Shown: piece by piece, positions 38,063 through 47,408 of the stretch
Numbering within the stretch: the first letter of the stretch is position 1
Layout of the letters: each line of letters begins with the position of its first letter
NCBI RefSeq assembly: GCF_000613805.1
Contig: NZ_BAJR01000015.1
Span: 1-64,000 of the forward strand
Reading direction: 5' to 3'
Length of the DNA stretch: 64,000 nt
DNA from: Phocaeicola paurosaccharolyticus JCM 15092
GTDB taxonomy: Bacteria; Bacteroidota; Bacteroidia; Bacteroidales; Bacteroidaceae
Translations under genes and position numbers: made by a program
Notes under the pieces: model-generated
What the model was told of the DNA's origin: nothing
Database searches by the model: none
The model's input: only the letters and a program-made list of their open reading frames with translations

Positions 38063-39334
38063 TTAATCTTCTTTATATCTTTCTATTGTCTGATCACGAT
38101 CCGGACCTACAGAAATAATCTTAATTGGAGTTTCAAGTTGCTCCTCCAAGAAAGAGACATAAGCATTAAATTCCTCTGGAAATTCATCCTCACTTGTCAT
38201 CTTTGTCATATCACAATTCCATCCAGGAAGTTCAGTATATATTGGTTCTACACCATCATTTATATCAAATGGGAAATAATCAATCTCTTCACCATCAACT
38301 TTATATGCTACACAAGCCTTTATTATAGGGAAAGTATCTAGAACGTCACTCTTCATCATAATGAGTTGAGTAACTCCATTAACCATGATTGAATATTTTA
38401 ATGCTACAAGATCAATCCAGCCACAACGACGCTCACGACCAGTAACAGCTCCATATTCATGCCCTAAGTCACGCATCTTCTTTCCTGTTTCATCAAAAAG
38501 TTCTGTTGGGAAAGGACCACTTCCTACTCTTGTACAATATGCTTTCATTATACCATATACTTCACCAATTTTGTTTGGACCTATACCAAGTCCGGTACAA
38601 GCACCGGCACATACAGTATTTGAAGATGTTACGAAAGGATATGACCCGAAGTCTACGTCAAGCATTGTACCCTGAGCTCCTTCACATAACACACTCTTAT
38701 TATCTCTGAGAAGATTGTTTATTTCATGCTCACTGTCAACAAGATTGAACTCCTTTAAATATTCAATAGCCTCCATCCACTGTCTTTCAAGTTCAGTGAT
38801 ATCATACTCAAAGTGCAAGTCCTTCAATGTTTTCTCATGACGGGCTTTTGCTGCTGCATACTTCTTATCGAAATTATGAAGAATATCTCCCACTCTAAGA
38901 CCATTTCTACTAACCTTGTCAGTATAAGTAGGGCCTATACCTTTGCCGGTTGTTCCAACTTTAGCATCTCCCTTTGCAGCTTCATATGCTGCATCAAGTA
39001 TACGATGAGTAGGCAAAATAAGATGAGCTTTCTTAGAAATGTGAAGTCTCTCTTTCAAAGGATGTCCACTTGCTTCCAAAGCCTCAGCCTCGGCTTTAAA
39101 CAAAGAGGGATCTAGGACAACTCCGTTACCAATTATATTAACTTTATCACCTTGGAAAATGCCTGAAGGGATTGAGCGCAATACATATTTCTGGCCATCA
39201 AATTCAAGTGTATGTCCAGCATTCGGACCACCCTGAAATCTTGCTACAACATCATAACGTGGAGTGAGGACATCGACAACTTTTCCCTTGCCTTCATCGC
39301 CCCACTGCAAACCTAACAACACATCTACTTTCAT
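38063..39334 (-). CDS. purA: adenylosuccinate synthase
   Basis: A 423-residue PurA, the GTP-dependent enzyme joining IMP and aspartate toward AMP. The start VLLGLQWGDEGKGKVVDVL carries the GTP-binding glycine loop. GPNAGHT, GTTGKGIGPTYTDKVSRNG, EGAQGTMLDVDFGSYPFVTSSNT and CGWIDLVALKYS follow. The length is typical. The start overlaps the stop of the fur-like gene by 4 nt, an unusual coupling of purine synthesis to a metal-type regulator. Confidence 0.97.
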   Translation of the reverse strand: MKVDVLLGLQWGDEGKGKVVDVLTPRYDVVARFQGGPNAGHTLEFDGQKYVLRSIPSGIFQGDKVNIIGNGVVLDPSLFKAEAEALEASGHPLKERLHISKKAHLILPTHRILDAAYEAAKGDAKVGTTGKGIGPTYTDKVSRNGLRVGDILHNFDKKYAAAKARHEKTLKDLHFEYDITELERQWMEAIEYLKEFNLVDSEHEINNLLRDNKSVLCEGAQGTMLDVDFGSYPFVTSSNTVCAGACTGLGIGPNKIGEVYGIMKAYCTRVGSGPFPTELFDETGKKMRDLGHEYGAVTGRERRCGWIDLVALKYSIMVNGVTQLIMMKSDVLDTFPIIKACVAYKVDGEEIDYFPFDINDGVEPIYTELPGWNCDMTKMTSEDEFPEEFNAYVSFLEEQLETPIKIISVGPDRDQTIERYKED

Positions 39335-39813
39335 TTTTCTCGATAATTTATTTGTTTGTTTTTTCTTCGTTTAGCCAAGCTACACTTATTACATATACCA
39401 TATATATATAAGGAGTAGTGATATGGATGGAATTTATTGAGTTTGGAATCGTTTATAGCTTTTAGAAGTTCATCATTTTGAAGCTCAGTAACCTTTCCGC
39501 ATTGCATGCAAATCATGTGATGATGGTTTTCATTGTTGTATGCTCTCTCAAACTGAGAAGAATTCCCAAACTGGTGCTTTATAACCAAATTCGCATCTAT
39601 CAACAAGATAATAGTATTATAAAGGGTAGCACGGCTAACTCTGAACTGGCCTTTATCTTCCATGATGTGATATAGGGCTTCTATATCAAAATGACCATTA
39701 ATAGAATAGATTGTATCGAGTATAGCATAGCGTTCAGGCGTCTTTCGATGCTTGTTAGCTTGCAGATAGTCTGTAAGAATCTGCTTTACTGTATCTTTCA
39801 CATTCTCTTCCAT
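39331..39813 (-). CDS. Fur-family transcriptional regulator
   Basis: A 160-residue Fur-family regulator. The N-terminal winged helix (RKTPERYAILDTIYSINGHFDIEALY, VSRATLYNTIILLIDANLV) is followed by a dimerisation/metal domain with HHHMICMQCGKVTEL and YIYGICNKC, whose four Cys make a structural zinc site. It could be Fur, Zur or PerR; sequence alone does not decide. It overlaps purA by 4 nt and has its own promoter at 39834-39841. Confidence 0.9.
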   Translation of the reverse strand: MEENVKDTVKQILTDYLQANKHRKTPERYAILDTIYSINGHFDIEALYHIMEDKGQFRVSRATLYNTIILLIDANLVIKHQFGNSSQFERAYNNENHHHMICMQCGKVTELQNDELLKAINDSKLNKFHPYHYSLYIYGICNKCSLAKRRKNKQINYREK

Positions 39814-39833
39814 TCCAGACTTGATTCCGTGTT

Positions 39834-39841
39834 CAAAGGTA
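39834..39841 (-). promoter_or_regulatory. -7 box for fur-purA
   Basis: The minus strand reads TACCTTTG, 20 nt before the ATG at 39813, giving a very short leader. Confidence 0.6.
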
Positions 39842-39872
39842 AATCTTTTTATTATAAGTTAAAAGTATATGC

Positions 39873-40535
39873 TTAATATTCTACATCCATTTTTATATCA
39901 GATGCTAATAAAACAATTTCTTCCTTGGAAGATTTTAATAGTGGTGAAAGCAACTTTGACAATTTCTTTGCATTATCCTTATTCTGATGCCCATACTTTT
40001 TAAGTGCCGTAGCAGCGGCTTTGCAAATCAATACATGCTGATATTCCAATGCAGTAAAAGTCTGGTCCAAAAATTCAGCTTCAGCACGTTCATTTAATGT
40101 AGCTTTCTTCATAAATAGACGTGATAGTAACATGTAGCCACATAATTGATGATACTCCTCATCGGAAGCAATCCATTCAAATGCTTTCTCAGATGCATAT
40201 GGAAGATGCTGAAAAAGATTCATACATGATATTTCTACAAGTTCCGGGTTTTTCATATCATCTACCCAAATGTCAGCTATTTCCGGAAGAAAGCTATCTA
40301 AAGGCTGCAGAAAAGTGGCAAGAATTTTACACTCACGTATATTCTCTTTCCAGAGTGCTTGAGCCAGTTGATGATCTTTCTCATATTTTTCTGCTATCTC
40401 CTTTAATCTAGGAAGTTCAATACCAAAATTAATCTTGTACACCAGACCTTTCTCACGCATACTTTGAGACACAACTCCGTTCATAAAGAGACGGAATTGT
40501 GCCTTGATATCTTTTACCTTTTCGTTTACATCCAT
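39873..40535 (-). CDS. AlkD-like DNA alkylation repair family protein
   Basis: A 220-residue all-helical protein of the HEAT-like AlkC/AlkD superfamily. The segments NFGIELPRLKEIAEKYEKDHQLAQALWKENIRECKILATFLQP, LVEISCMNLFQHLPYASEKAFEWIASDEEYHQLCGYMLL and LICKAAATALKKYG are repeating HEAT helices. Whether it has glycosylase activity is unclear, as the family includes non-enzymatic members. It starts 3 nt after the M49 peptidase gene stop and is probably cotranscribed with it. Confidence 0.75.
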   Translation of the reverse strand: MDVNEKVKDIKAQFRLFMNGVVSQSMREKGLVYKINFGIELPRLKEIAEKYEKDHQLAQALWKENIRECKILATFLQPLDSFLPEIADIWVDDMKNPELVEISCMNLFQHLPYASEKAFEWIASDEEYHQLCGYMLLSRLFMKKATLNERAEAEFLDQTFTALEYQHVLICKAAATALKKYGHQNKDNAKKLSKLLSPLLKSSKEEIVLLASDIKMDVEY

Positions 40536-40538
40536 ATT

Positions 40539-42587
40539 TTACTCATTTATATAAGGAAGATTTGCGTGATCTTTACTATAACGTAACATCTGCTCACTAT
40601 AACCTTCTGAATATGAAACTTTCACATCAGTTATCTTACCATCACTATCTTTCTCTAAAGTATATACTGGATTTACAAATCCTTTATATGGAGCAAGATG
40701 CAACTTCTCATATCTCTGAAGTATCTCTTTATGTAAAACAGGGTCAACTTTTACTGCATATGTCTCAACAATATTACGTGCTCCATTTAAATCGCCTTCG
40801 CTCTTTATTCTTTGTATTTCAGCTAGTAAATCACCAAATAGCACACGGAGTTTCTGATAATCATTAATCTTTACATAACTCTTGCCGTTTTTCTTGACAA
40901 TCTCAACTACATTATCAGCTTTACCCTTCTCATAAACCCATTTTGCAATAAGCTGTCTGTTACGCATATGTGACTCTTCAACATTATTACCCAACTCTAT
41001 ACGAACAAGTTGAGTCATAAGTCCATTCATCATATATGAATAGTACTGAGCTTTGTAAGCTTCTTCATTTGGAGTAAGCTTAAGATCTACCAACTTCTTA
41101 TCGGCAAGATAATATAGACCGAATAGGTCAGCTCTTGTCTCCTCTATTGTAGAACCATAAGCCTTAAGTGCATCAGGATCGACTCCTGGAAGCAATTGTC
41201 CAGATCCATGTCCTAGACATTCATGAAGGTCTGTATGAAGATCATCTGTTATATCAGAATAATTATTTATTAGATCCAGTTCTTCCTTGCCATATACAAA
41301 CTCTTCTGCAAATCCATTTCCATGGGCAGCCTTATTGTAAGCATCAGTTATATTACCTATAGTAACTGACTTAGATCCATGTGAACTACGAATCCAGTTT
41401 GAATTTGGAAGGTTTATACCAATAGCTGTAGAAGGATAAAGATCACCTCCCAATATTGCGGCAGTAATCACCTTCGCTGTAACACCTTTTACAGTCTCCT
41501 TCTTGAATTTCTTATCAACAGGTGAATTATCCTCAAACCACTGAGCATTAGAACTGATTGTTTCAGTACGTTTAGTTGCTTCAATATCCTTGAAGTTTAC
41601 TATTGATTCCCAGCTTGATTTAAGTCCTAGAGGATCTCCATAGCTCTCTGTAAATCCATTTACAAAATCTATTCTTGAATCTAGATCTTTAACCCACAAG
41701 ATAGCATACTCATCGAATGTTTTCAAGTCTCCATCTCTATAGAATTGGATAAGCTTTTTAATCACATCTCTCTGTTTTGCGTTTTCAGCAACTTTTTCTG
41801 CTTTATCAAGCCAGAAAATAATTTTATCTATTGCTGCACCATATAGAGATCCTGATTTCCAGACTTTCTCATATATTTTGCCGTTCTCCTTAACTAAACG
41901 ACTGTTCATACCGAACATAACAGGCATAGTATCATTTGGATTCTTCATAGCTCCATAGAAGTCTTCAGCCTCTTGCTGAGTTACTCCTTCATAGTAATTT
42001 GAAGCAGAAGTTTCAACAAGATCCTGACCATCAGCCTGATTTACTCTCTTTGGCATTATTCTCGGGTCGAACATGACAGGGAAAATCTCATTACATAATT
42101 GGTCAAGAGTCTCACCCTTTTTCAAAGGTAACTTAGCCGGATCAAGCTTTGCAAGTTTACTACGGAAAAATTCCTGAGAAAAAGCTGGCAAGAACTTATC
42201 TGAAGAGTAATGATGGTGAATACCATTTGAGAACCACACTCTCTTTAGATAAACTTCCATATTGATATAGTTGGTATCCTTCTTATCACCTTTATAATTG
42301 GTATATACCTCCTCAAGCATCTTACGGATAGTAAGATTATATTTTCCATTCTGATCAAAAAGTATATCTCTTCCCTCAAGAGCTGCTTGAGTTAAATAAT
42401 ATATTAGCTCCTTCTGTTTAAGGTTGAGTTCTTCGAACCCAGGAACCTTATAACGTAACACCTGAAGGTCAGCAAACTGTTCTACTGTATATTTGAAGTC
42501 TCCATCTCCTTCTGAAATTTTCTTTGCACTATTGCAACTCATTAGCATACTTCCTCCTATTAATGTAAGCAAAATCGTTTTTTTCAT
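40539..42587 (-). CDS. dipeptidyl peptidase III family (M49) lipoprotein
   Basis: A 682-residue zinc peptidase of family M49. The zinc motif HECLGH is at 455-460 (HExxxH with the inserted residue typical of M49) and the second ligand motif EETRAD at 482-487. The N-terminus MKKTILLTLIGGSMLMSCNS is a lipoprotein signal, so the enzyme is anchored outside the cytoplasm, probably in the periplasm. It would release dipeptides from oligopeptides for uptake. Confidence 0.93.
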   Translation of the reverse strand: MKKTILLTLIGGSMLMSCNSAKKISEGDGDFKYTVEQFADLQVLRYKVPGFEELNLKQKELIYYLTQAALEGRDILFDQNGKYNLTIRKMLEEVYTNYKGDKKDTNYINMEVYLKRVWFSNGIHHHYSSDKFLPAFSQEFFRSKLAKLDPAKLPLKKGETLDQLCNEIFPVMFDPRIMPKRVNQADGQDLVETSASNYYEGVTQQEAEDFYGAMKNPNDTMPVMFGMNSRLVKENGKIYEKVWKSGSLYGAAIDKIIFWLDKAEKVAENAKQRDVIKKLIQFYRDGDLKTFDEYAILWVKDLDSRIDFVNGFTESYGDPLGLKSSWESIVNFKDIEATKRTETISSNAQWFEDNSPVDKKFKKETVKGVTAKVITAAILGGDLYPSTAIGINLPNSNWIRSSHGSKSVTIGNITDAYNKAAHGNGFAEEFVYGKEELDLINNYSDITDDLHTDLHECLGHGSGQLLPGVDPDALKAYGSTIEETRADLFGLYYLADKKLVDLKLTPNEEAYKAQYYSYMMNGLMTQLVRIELGNNVEESHMRNRQLIAKWVYEKGKADNVVEIVKKNGKSYVKINDYQKLRVLFGDLLAEIQRIKSEGDLNGARNIVETYAVKVDPVLHKEILQRYEKLHLAPYKGFVNPVYTLEKDSDGKITDVKVSYSEGYSEQMLRYSKDHANLPYINE

Positions 42588-42620
42588 AATTATGCCTTGT
42601 TTGTATTTATTTGAATAAAA

Positions 42621-42642
42621 AAGGAAAACGTAAGTTTCCCTT
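42621..42642 (-). terminator. terminator of the HTH gene
   Basis: The minus strand reads AAGGGAAAC-TTAC-GTTTTCCTT with one G-T pair, followed by TTTT. It is 26 nt past the stop at 42668 and 34 nt before the M49 gene. Confidence 0.8.
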
Positions 42643-42667
42643 TTTTATTTTAACTTATTAATAACTC

Positions 42668-43126
42668 TTATCGTTCGAAAAATTTCTTCCTGTAAGCATT
42701 TGGGGTTAATCCGATATTTTTGTAAAAAGCAGCATAGAAAGATTGACGGTTAGCGAAACCAACCATTGCGCTAATATCTTCTACATTTTTATCAAAGTAT
42801 CGTCTGTCTACAAGAAGATGTAAAGCATCTTTTATACGATATTCATTCAATAAGCATGAATAATTCATGCCGAAACGTGAATTAACAACAGCAGAAAGAT
42901 AGCGTGTATTAGTTTTCAACTCTTTAGCTAAATCTTTTGCTGAATAGTTAGGATCTCTGTACTTCTTCTGAACCACGACTATATTTAATATTTGGTCGTA
43001 TAATTCATCAGCAAGTTCAGCTCTAATAAGAGATCTATAAGCTGCCTTTTTCTTTGTCTTCTCTCGAAGATTGTACGGCATCTTCTTCTCTTCTTGGTTT
43101 GTTTTTTGATTTTCAGCGTCGCTCAT
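42668..43126 (-). CDS. AraC-type helix-turn-helix regulator without sensor domain
   Basis: A 152-residue protein consisting of a charged N-terminus and an AraC-type double HTH (AKDLAKELKTNTRYLSAVVNSRFGMNYSCLLNEYRIKDAL, VEDISAMVGFANRQSFYAAFYKNIGLTPNAYRKKF). It has no ligand-binding or receiver domain. Small stand-alone HTH_18 proteins like this are common in Bacteroidales and their targets are largely unknown. It has its own promoter and terminator. Confidence 0.88.
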   Translation of the reverse strand: MSDAENQKTNQEEKKMPYNLREKTKKKAAYRSLIRAELADELYDQILNIVVVQKKYRDPNYSAKDLAKELKTNTRYLSAVVNSRFGMNYSCLLNEYRIKDALHLLVDRRYFDKNVEDISAMVGFANRQSFYAAFYKNIGLTPNAYRKKFFER

Positions 43127-43173
43127 AAGTTCGTCAGTTTAGTTAAAATTCATATAGCAGTCAATGTCATATG

Positions 43174-43181
43174 CAAATATA
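43174..43181 (-). promoter_or_regulatory. -7 box for the HTH gene
   Basis: The minus strand reads TATATTTG, 48 nt before the ATG at 43126. The rest of the divergent 43127-43432 gap is AT-rich with poly-A and poly-T runs near 43315-43340. Confidence 0.55.
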
Positions 43182-43392
43182 AAATTCTTTTTCTTTAAAA
43201 CAAACATTTCGACTTAAATTTTATCTTAAATTATCACAACAAATGGTGACAATAATAATCAATTATCTAACAAAAAGAGTCACTCAATAGTTTCTAAATC
43301 ATCTGAAATCATAAAAAAAAAGAAAAAGAACTTTTTTTTAATTCATTACGATTAGTTACATAATTATACATTTATATTGATGAATAATTTAT

Positions 43393-43400
43393 TATATTTG
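43393..43400 (+). promoter_or_regulatory. -7 box for recQ
   Basis: TATATTTG on the plus strand lies 32 nt before the ATG at 43433. Confidence 0.6.
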
Positions 43401-43432
43401 GTTGAAATTAAATATCGCCTCCATAAACGAAT

Positions 43433-45247
43433 ATGTTACAAAAATTAAAGAAATATTTCGGCTTCACAGAATTCAGGGAACAACAAAAAGAGATAATTGA
43501 AAAGATAATAGACAAAAAGGATACTCTGGTCTTGATGCCAACAGGTGGAGGTAAATCTTTATGCTATCAGCTCCCAGCAATTCTTATGGAAGGAACTACT
43601 ATTGTAGTTTCACCGCTAATATCTCTTATGAAAGATCAAGTAGAAACATTGATCGAGAATGGTATTCCAGCAAGAGCGCTGAACAGTACCAACAGTGAAG
43701 AAGAGAATTATATACTTAAACGAGATTGCCTTCAAGGCAAGGTTAAACTTCTCTATATATCTCCGGAGAGATTATTACTTGAGATGAATTTTCTCCTAAA
43801 GGACATCAACATAGCTCTCTTCGCTATTGACGAAGCCCACTGTATATCGCAATGGGGACATGATTTCAGACCAGAATATACTCAACTGAAGTGCATACGT
43901 TCACAATTTCCAGAAATTCCTATCGTTGCATTAACTGCAACAGCAGACAAGATTACTAGAAGTGATATTATTGAACAGTTGGACATGAGGAATCCTGAAG
44001 TATTCATATCATCGTTCGACCGTCCCAACTTAAGTCTTGAGGTTAAAAGAGGATTTCAACAAAAAGAAAAAAACAAGTATATTATTGATTTTATTCGGAG
44101 GCATAAGAATGAGAGCGGAATAATATACTGCATGAGCAGGAACAAAACGGAATCAGTTGCCCAAATGCTTATGAAGAGTGGTATAAATGCAACAATTTAC
44201 CACGCCGGACTTAGTGCCGCTAAGAGAGATGAAGCACAAGAAGATTTCATAAATGACAGGGCCCAAATAGTCTGTGCTACAGTAGCATTTGGTATGGGAA
44301 TTGACAAATCTAACGTGCGATGGGTTATTCATTATAACATGCCAAAAAGTATAGAGAGTTTCTATCAGGAGATAGGGCGAGCCGGAAGAGATGGGCTTGC
44401 TAGCGAAACACTCCTATTCTACTCATTATCAGATATGATACTTATGAACAAATTTGCAGCAGAGAGTAAACAACAGGAAATTAATCTGGAGAAACTACAC
44501 AGAATGCAGCAGTATGCAGATAGCAACATATGCAGAAGGAGAATCCTACTAAACTATTTCGGAGAGAGTATGGACCACGACTGCGGGCATTGTGATGTAT
44601 GCAAAAATCCACCTCAGAGGTTCGATGGGACAATAACTGTGCAGAAGGCTCTCAGTGCTGTTGCTCGTGCCAATCAGAATATTTCTATTGGAGTTCTTAT
44701 TGATATACTAAGAGGTAATTATTCTACAGAGGTAAAATCCAAAGAATACGATAGACTAAAGACATTCGGAGCAGGAAGAGATATATCTGCTAGAGACTGG
44801 CAAGACTATCTATTGCAGATGTTAAATCTAGGATATTTTGAAATTGCCTACAACGAGAACAATCACATTAAGATAACAGAAAGTGGGAAGAAAGTGTTAT
44901 TCTCATCTGAAAAGGCAGAACTTGTTATAATCAACCGTGACGATACGAAAGTGAATATAAATAAAAAGAGCCCAACTAAAGAAAAGCAACTATTTATTTT
45001 TGCCGGAGAAGGAGGAATAGAAGAGAATAATCTTTTTGATGAGTTAAGAGCACTTAGAAGGAAATTAGCTGATCAACAGGCTATACCACCATATATCGTA
45101 TTTTCAGACAAGGCACTTCATCTCATGGTCCATTATAAACCTATGACAATAGAAGAGTTAGGCAACATAAGTGGAATAAGTGAATATAAAAGAGATAAAT
45201 ACGGTAAAGAGTTTGTAACACTTATAAAAAGAGTCATAGGGAAATAA
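43433..45247 (+). CDS. recQ: ATP-dependent DNA helicase RecQ
   Basis: A 604-residue RecQ. Motif 0 FGFTEFREQQKEII, Walker A MPTGGGKSLCYQLPA, DEAHCISQWGHDFRPEY, the HELICc part (YCMSRNKTESVAQML, VAFGMGIDKSNVRWVIHYNMPKS, QEIGRAGRDG), the RQC zinc site (Cys residues in NICRRRILLNYFGE and DCGHCDVC) and a C-terminal HRDC domain (LFDELRALRRKLADQQAIPPYIVFSDKAL) are all present in order. It unwinds recombination and repair intermediates. The length is standard. Confidence 0.97.
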   Translation: MLQKLKKYFGFTEFREQQKEIIEKIIDKKDTLVLMPTGGGKSLCYQLPAILMEGTTIVVSPLISLMKDQVETLIENGIPARALNSTNSEEENYILKRDCLQGKVKLLYISPERLLLEMNFLLKDINIALFAIDEAHCISQWGHDFRPEYTQLKCIRSQFPEIPIVALTATADKITRSDIIEQLDMRNPEVFISSFDRPNLSLEVKRGFQQKEKNKYIIDFIRRHKNESGIIYCMSRNKTESVAQMLMKSGINATIYHAGLSAAKRDEAQEDFINDRAQIVCATVAFGMGIDKSNVRWVIHYNMPKSIESFYQEIGRAGRDGLASETLLFYSLSDMILMNKFAAESKQQEINLEKLHRMQQYADSNICRRRILLNYFGESMDHDCGHCDVCKNPPQRFDGTITVQKALSAVARANQNISIGVLIDILRGNYSTEVKSKEYDRLKTFGAGRDISARDWQDYLLQMLNLGYFEIAYNENNHIKITESGKKVLFSSEKAELVIINRDDTKVNINKKSPTKEKQLFIFAGEGGIEENNLFDELRALRRKLADQQAIPPYIVFSDKALHLMVHYKPMTIEELGNISGISEYKRDKYGKEFVTLIKRVIGK

Positions 45248-45274
45248 CCCAGAAGAACAGATTCCTTAAATATT

Positions 45275-46096
45275 TTACTTTGAAGCCTTTAGTTTGTCAC
45301 GAAGTTCTGATCGAGGAGTCCCAAGTGATACAGCTTTCTCATAAGCTACATAAGCCTCTCTGTTCTTCTTTTGCGCCATATATATGTCACCACAGGTAAC
45401 ATATATCTCAGGATCATTAGGAGAAAGTTTTGCAGCAGACTCCAGGTCAATTAGAGCTAGATCGAGAGTATTCATCTCTATCTCTATATTAGCCTTAATC
45501 TTAAGTAGTGAAACATCCTTAGGATTGTCAACTATCATCCTGTCAACTGATTCAATAGCTTCTCTATATTTTTGCTCCTTCTGATTCAATATAATAAGAC
45601 CAATAAGTGCTGTTCTGTTCTTATTGTCCTCCGACAATAGAGCATTATAGTCTATTCTAGCCTCTTTATACTCTCTCCTGTTCATATTGATATAAGCCCT
45701 GAAGAGAAGAGCCTCTTTATTAAATCTATCTATATCAAGTACGTTACAATAATCAATATATGCTTTATCAAAATTATTTCTCTCCAGATATAAAGATGCT
45801 CTATTTAGAAGAGTAACAACAGAATATGGAGTAATATTCAGAGAAAGAGAATACGACTTAAGAGCTTCATCACTTTTACCCATTCTCCTCTGTACAGTAC
45901 CAAGATTTGTAAAGAGCAAAGCATTTCGAATATTCGAAGGATCCGATTTAAGAGCTTGTTGGAAGAGTTTCTCAGCCTGCACAAGACTATCTTTCTTGGC
46001 TGAATTCAATGCCTTTTCTACTATATCACTATATTCCTGAGCATTAACACTCAGAGCTGCAAATAAAAAAAGTATGTATAGAAGAATACGTTTCAT
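45275..46096 (-). CDS. exported tetratricopeptide-repeat protein
   Basis: A 273-residue protein with signal peptide MKRILLYILFLFAALSVNAQ and about six TPR units (for example ALKSYSLSLNITPYSVVTLLNRASLYLERNNFDKAYIDY; ALIDLESAAKLSPNDPEIYVTCGDIYMAQKKNREAYVAYEKA). It acts in the periplasm as a scaffold or adaptor; the partner is unknown. It converges on recQ with 27 nt between stops and no clear terminator. Confidence 0.9.
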   Translation of the reverse strand: MKRILLYILFLFAALSVNAQEYSDIVEKALNSAKKDSLVQAEKLFQQALKSDPSNIRNALLFTNLGTVQRRMGKSDEALKSYSLSLNITPYSVVTLLNRASLYLERNNFDKAYIDYCNVLDIDRFNKEALLFRAYINMNRREYKEARIDYNALLSEDNKNRTALIGLIILNQKEQKYREAIESVDRMIVDNPKDVSLLKIKANIEIEMNTLDLALIDLESAAKLSPNDPEIYVTCGDIYMAQKKNREAYVAYEKAVSLGTPRSELRDKLKASK

Positions 46097-46118
46097 TTTA
46101 AATTTATATTGTTCAGTG

Positions 46119-46126
46119 CAAAAGTA
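46119..46126 (-). promoter_or_regulatory. -7 box for the TPR gene
   Basis: The minus strand reads TACTTTTG, 22 nt before the ATG at 46096. Confidence 0.55.
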
Positions 46127-46234
46127 TTTGATTATTCACTCTATTCGACTACTATTTAACTAAAAAAACATAACAAAAGTATAATGTCAGCTATAATAAA
46201 AATGAATACACTCAATTTATGGCTATAAAAAAGA

Positions 46235-46272
46235 AGTGAACATGTAGATAATATAAATACCCCATGTTCACT
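46235..46272 (-). terminator. terminator of the leu operon
   Basis: A perfect 10-bp stem AGTGAACATG and its complement with an 18-nt loop, followed on the minus strand by TTCTTTTTTATAG. It is 63 nt past the leuB stop. Confidence 0.9.
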
Positions 46273-46335
46273 ACTATTTGTAATTTCTATAAGAACATTA
46301 TATCACATATAGCGATATCATGTATCAATATTAAA

Positions 46336-47397
46336 CTATTGTTTGTTTATATAGTCAGCAATCCATTCACCAACCTCTTTTGTTCCATATTTCTTTCCAC
46401 CTTCAACCTGAATATCCGGAGTACGTACATTCTCATCAAGAGAGGCATTAACAGCTTTTCTAATAATAGTACCCTCTTCTTTTAAGTTGAAATATTCGAA
46501 AAGCATCGCAACAGATAATATCTGCGCTAAAGGATTAGCTATATTAAGCCCTTTTGCTTGTGGCCATGATCCATGAATAGGTTCAAAAACCGGAGTACCC
46601 TCACCTGTTGAAGCTGAAGGAAGCAATCCCATAGAACCACTTATTACCGAACCCTCATCAGTAAGTATATCACCAAAAGTATTCTCTGTAACCATAACAT
46701 CAAAGAAAGCAGGTTCCTGAATCATTCGCATTGCAGCATTGTCAACATACATATAGTCAGTTGTCACTTCAGGATATGAAGGAGCCATCTCTTGAGCTAT
46801 CTGTCTCCACAAACGTGATGAAGCCAAAACATTTGCTTTATCGACAACAGTAAGATGCTTACGACGTTTCATCGCATATTCGAACCCTACTTTAAGAATT
46901 CTTTCTATCTCAGGACGCGTGTACATATTTGTATCGTATGCCTTATCATTATCCTGATACTTTTCACCGAAATACATTCCACCAGTCAGCTCTCGTATAC
47001 AGATAAAATCAGCATCTTTTACAATTTCCTCTTTTAATGGAGATTTATACAGTAGAGACTTAAATGTCTCAACAGGACGTATATTTGCAAAAAGCCCAAG
47101 TTTCTTTCTCATAGCTAATAATCCCTGCTCAGGTCTTACCTTTGCTGTTGGATTATTATCAAATTTCGGATCTCCTACTGCTGAGAATAGAACAGCATCA
47201 GCCTCATTACATATCTCGAAAGTCTCCTCAGGGAAAGGATCGCCAACCTTATCAATTGCATCTGCTCCACAGATTGCATATTTATAGTTTACAGAATGTG
47301 AGAATTTATTGCAAACCGCATTCATCACATTTACTCCTTGTACAGATATCTCTGGTCCTATACCATCTCCCGGTAAAACTGCTATATTAAAATTCAT
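46336..47397 (-). CDS. leuB: 3-isopropylmalate dehydrogenase
   Basis: A 353-residue NAD-dependent dehydrogenase, third step of leucine synthesis. It has [53 protein letters not shown] (substrate loop), [31 protein letters not shown] and [28 protein letters not shown] with the catalytic Asp residues. It is the last gene of the operon and, in a citramalate route, would also act on methylmalate. 11 nt separate it from the preceding gene. Confidence 0.97.
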   Translation of the reverse strand: MNFNIAVLPGDGIGPEISVQGVNVMNAVCNKFSHSVNYKYAICGADAIDKVGDPFPEETFEICNEADAVLFSAVGDPKFDNNPTAKVRPEQGLLAMRKKLGLFANIRPVETFKSLLYKSPLKEEIVKDADFICIRELTGGMYFGEKYQDNDKAYDTNMYTRPEIERILKVGFEYAMKRRKHLTVVDKANVLASSRLWRQIAQEMAPSYPEVTTDYMYVDNAAMRMIQEPAFFDVMVTENTFGDILTDEGSVISGSMGLLPSASTGEGTPVFEPIHGSWPQAKGLNIANPLAQILSVAMLFEYFNLKEEGTIIRKAVNASLDENVRTPDIQVEGGKKYGTKEVGEWIADYINKQ

Positions 47398-47408
47398 ATT
47401 ATTATCTT

